A DNA stretch of 64,000 nt from Stratiolaelaps scimitus. Taxonomy: Eukaryota > Arthropoda > Arachnida > Mesostigmata > Laelapidae. The notes below the pieces were generated by a model. It was not told the origin of the DNA. It made no database searches and saw only the letters and a program-made list of their open reading frames with translations. The translations under genes and the position numbers were made by a program. This document shows positions 61,901 through 64,000 of this stretch, in pieces (the first letter of the stretch is position 1; the number at the start of each line of letters is the position of its first letter). The stretch spans positions 9,809,501 through 9,873,500 of the forward strand of contig JABWDB010000007.1 of assembly GCA_019614645.1 (NCBI GenBank), written 5' to 3'.

Positions 61901-63667
61901 ATTTGGTGGTGAGCATCTTGTGAGCAATCACCTCATCCAAATGACACGTGTGAGTGCTGGTGTACCGTTCGTGCTTTGACCGACCGACGTCCCCGAGATG
62001 GGGAATCACTCATTGATTCTTAGATTGCTGCTATGGAGATCTCACATTTTCACAAAGCTCATAAAGGATGGACTCGGACCGTAGGAACTCACCTGCGAGC
62101 AAAAAAAGTGTCTCATAGTGGTGGGAAATTCGTTTGGGTCAACGGATCTCCTGGTACACGAGAACAAGAGAAAGCGCTCTATAAAATACACATGTTCACT
62201 TGATTAGGAACAAAATAACAACATTGAGGATCCAATCATCCGATCTGATCGATGTTGACACCGGAACACGGTGGACAATGATTGTTAATAACAATATTCA
62301 CCATGAGCAATTTGCGACAATGGTGAAGTATGCATTGGTGGAGGCGGCGTCGGTCGAGGCGGCGCGTCAGTGCTCAAACCATCCCATATCGGAACGAGAA
62401 TATAACGGACGACTGATCGAGGACAGACACTGTCGAATATTAACTATTCAGCAGTATAATATATTGTATACGAGTTAAATATTCGTCCGTGATAGATCTA
62501 TACGGGTAGAAGGCGGACGCACTGATCAATAAGTGGATTCTAGATGCGTTTACCATTCACTATTGCATATATATATTCGTAGTTACTCGTGGGAGTAGAC
62601 CTGTCCACAGAAGCTAGTCGCCGAAAGCAGCTCGTCTGTTCAAATCACAACGGATTTCTCAACGGCACCCGAATGACGACAGCTGTCGTGTCACTTGACT
62701 CGTATAACATAGATATATCCCGTAGAATTATGCAAGGTATCCTAACGCCTCACGTATTTTCGATAGTTCTCTCGTACCTGACTCCATATACTGCTACCAA
62801 ATGCATAGCAGCAGTCCGAAACAGCGAATTACACCCCTAAATGAGTCGTAATTGAGTCTGTCATCTCGTTCCGTCCATTCTTTCCGGGTTGGCAATCATT
62901 AGCTGGCGGTAAATATAGCTCTACGATAATATATAATACTTGAATTCGTTTTGTCGCACAATTTCAAAATGATGAGATGCATGCGCTATGTGTCCAGAGA
63001 AAAAAAAGATAGACACATAATCACCAAGCTAATACGAACGATTTTCGCATCTACGAATGACATACCTGGGTTCTCGCAACGAGATCAACAGACTGCCTCT
63101 AGCTGCTTGTCGCTGGTGCGCCACTACCGTTCATAAGTGTTTTATCGATTTAATAGCAGCCATTTTCATCGTGTCGTGTTATTTTTGAATAACTTCGCCC
63201 CGGCGAACAACAACAAGCGACAACGGGAAAAGAGCCAACATGTGAAGTATTTTCTGAAGTTTTTTACTTTGAAAAATGTCGCAGTCCTCAACGCGTTCAC
63301 GGTGACTGCTGCAACAGAGTCAATTGCATTGATACAATTTCGCTCAAATGTCGATTTCCGGGCTGTTCACAAGCGGCGGCGTGTTGCGTGGCCTTGCGCG
63401 CAGACAAACGAGAGCTATGTATTATTATCATTATTATTATACGTTCGGTGCTAAGGCGAAAGCGGCATTCGAACAGGCACCAGCGTGGACCACATCTCTC
63501 TCTCGGGGAAGAATTTCCGACTTTGAACGAATCGAACGAGCGGACCCTAATGACAGAGCCAACTTGCTCCGAGCCAACTAACGGAATCGAAAATCGTACG
63601 CAAATCAAGTGGCGCTAGTTGTAATCGTAGCGGCAGTTACAATGGGGAGCACTGGTCATCGCAGCTG

Positions 63668-63690
63668 TAGCAGCAGCAGCAGCAGCAGCT
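63668..63690. repeat. (CAG)n triplet repeat
   Basis: About seven CAG units closed by cagctg; no supported coding frame contains it. Confidence 0.85.
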
Positions 63691-63881
63691 GACGTAGAAA
63701 ATATTCCGACGTATTTTCGGTTACGGAGTAATTTCATTGACCGTTCCCCTTACGAGATCTCATTCGTTCTCGTTGAATTATATAGATCGCGTTTTCCATT
63801 CGTCGATCTAAACGTCGCTGTGGATCGACGGAGCAGTTATTGCGATGTGGGTCTATTCTGAGTTAGTCTCACATAGGTAGG

Positions 63882-63902
63882 TATATATATATATATATAT
63901 AT
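63882..63902. repeat. (TA)n microsatellite
   Basis: Short uninterrupted TA tract near the window end. Confidence 0.9.
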
Positions 63903-64000
63903 CGTAGGAGGAATAGAAATACAACGTGTTTCTTGTGCCTTGCCCGCCCTCGCTCGAATGATATTGTCTCATGGCATGTACTTCCGCCAGGAGTTATCAA

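Larger units (their letters stand above)
52810..63667. other. Intergenic, no supported gene
   Basis: Apart from the listed microsatellites, G-tract and foldback, this holds scattered short frames only. GC-richer patches occur at 53.3-54.0 and 56.5-57.2 kb, the latter with a tandem agatcgggagc duplication near 57030. The stretch from 58.6 to 63.0 kb is AT-rich with CAA triplet runs near 59290 and 59945. Confidence 0.4.

Noticed and set aside
1..64000. CRISPR arrays, rRNA genes, bacterial operons or attachment sites
   Set aside because: No regularly spaced direct repeats, rRNA-like blocks or prokaryotic gene organisation were seen.

Overview
The window reads as arthropod nuclear DNA. The one secure gene is a Toll-family receptor with an animal signal peptide, two cysteine-flanked leucine-rich repeat blocks, one membrane span and a TIR domain. 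The rest is long, gene-poor, AT-leaning sequence packed with (TA)n tracts and short dispersed repeats, with no bacterial-style operons. The lack of introns in the receptor and the microsatellite style would fit a mite or another chelicerate, but that placement is inference only.

Layout. From 1 to about 31.4 kb there is no confident protein gene. This part holds (TA)n tracts, a dispersed 40-55 bp repeat with a built-in hairpin (five copies, two of them facing each other near 26.9 kb), a near-perfect 28 bp foldback at 10.9 kb, GC-rich islands (1.6-2.6, 6.5-7.2, 13.7-14.6, 15.2-16.0, 17.1-18.5 and 22.6-24.7 kb), a possible degraded family-B DNA polymerase relic at 21.8-22.2 kb, and a (TA)43 tract at 29.7 kb. 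In the island at 15.2-16.0 kb one 76-codon ATG frame has strikingly high third-position GC and may be a small gene or first exon. From 31.4 to 35.5 kb lies the intronless Toll receptor on the minus strand. From 35.5 to 64 kb there are again no confident genes, but there is an 88 bp tandem tRNA-like repeat at 39.4 kb, a tRNA-derived SINE at 52.7 kb with a related tail at 50.8 kb, a four-run G-tract at 53.57 kb, several foldbacks and many microsatellites.

The most interesting observation concerns the receptor's end. Its TGA stop is followed directly, in the same frame, by CAG CTA, so the context fits the leaky STOP-CAR-YYA pattern. The frame then stays open for 124 more codons, Gln-rich at first, to a second TGA. 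The short form (1232 residues) stops soon after the TIR domain. The long form (about 1357 residues) would have a cytoplasmic tail and a total length more typical of long Tolls such as 18-wheeler, Toll-7 and Tollo. Stop-codon readthrough is therefore a concrete hypothesis.

Most small open frames in the window are chance frames, microsatellite translations or antisense shadows and are not annotated as genes.
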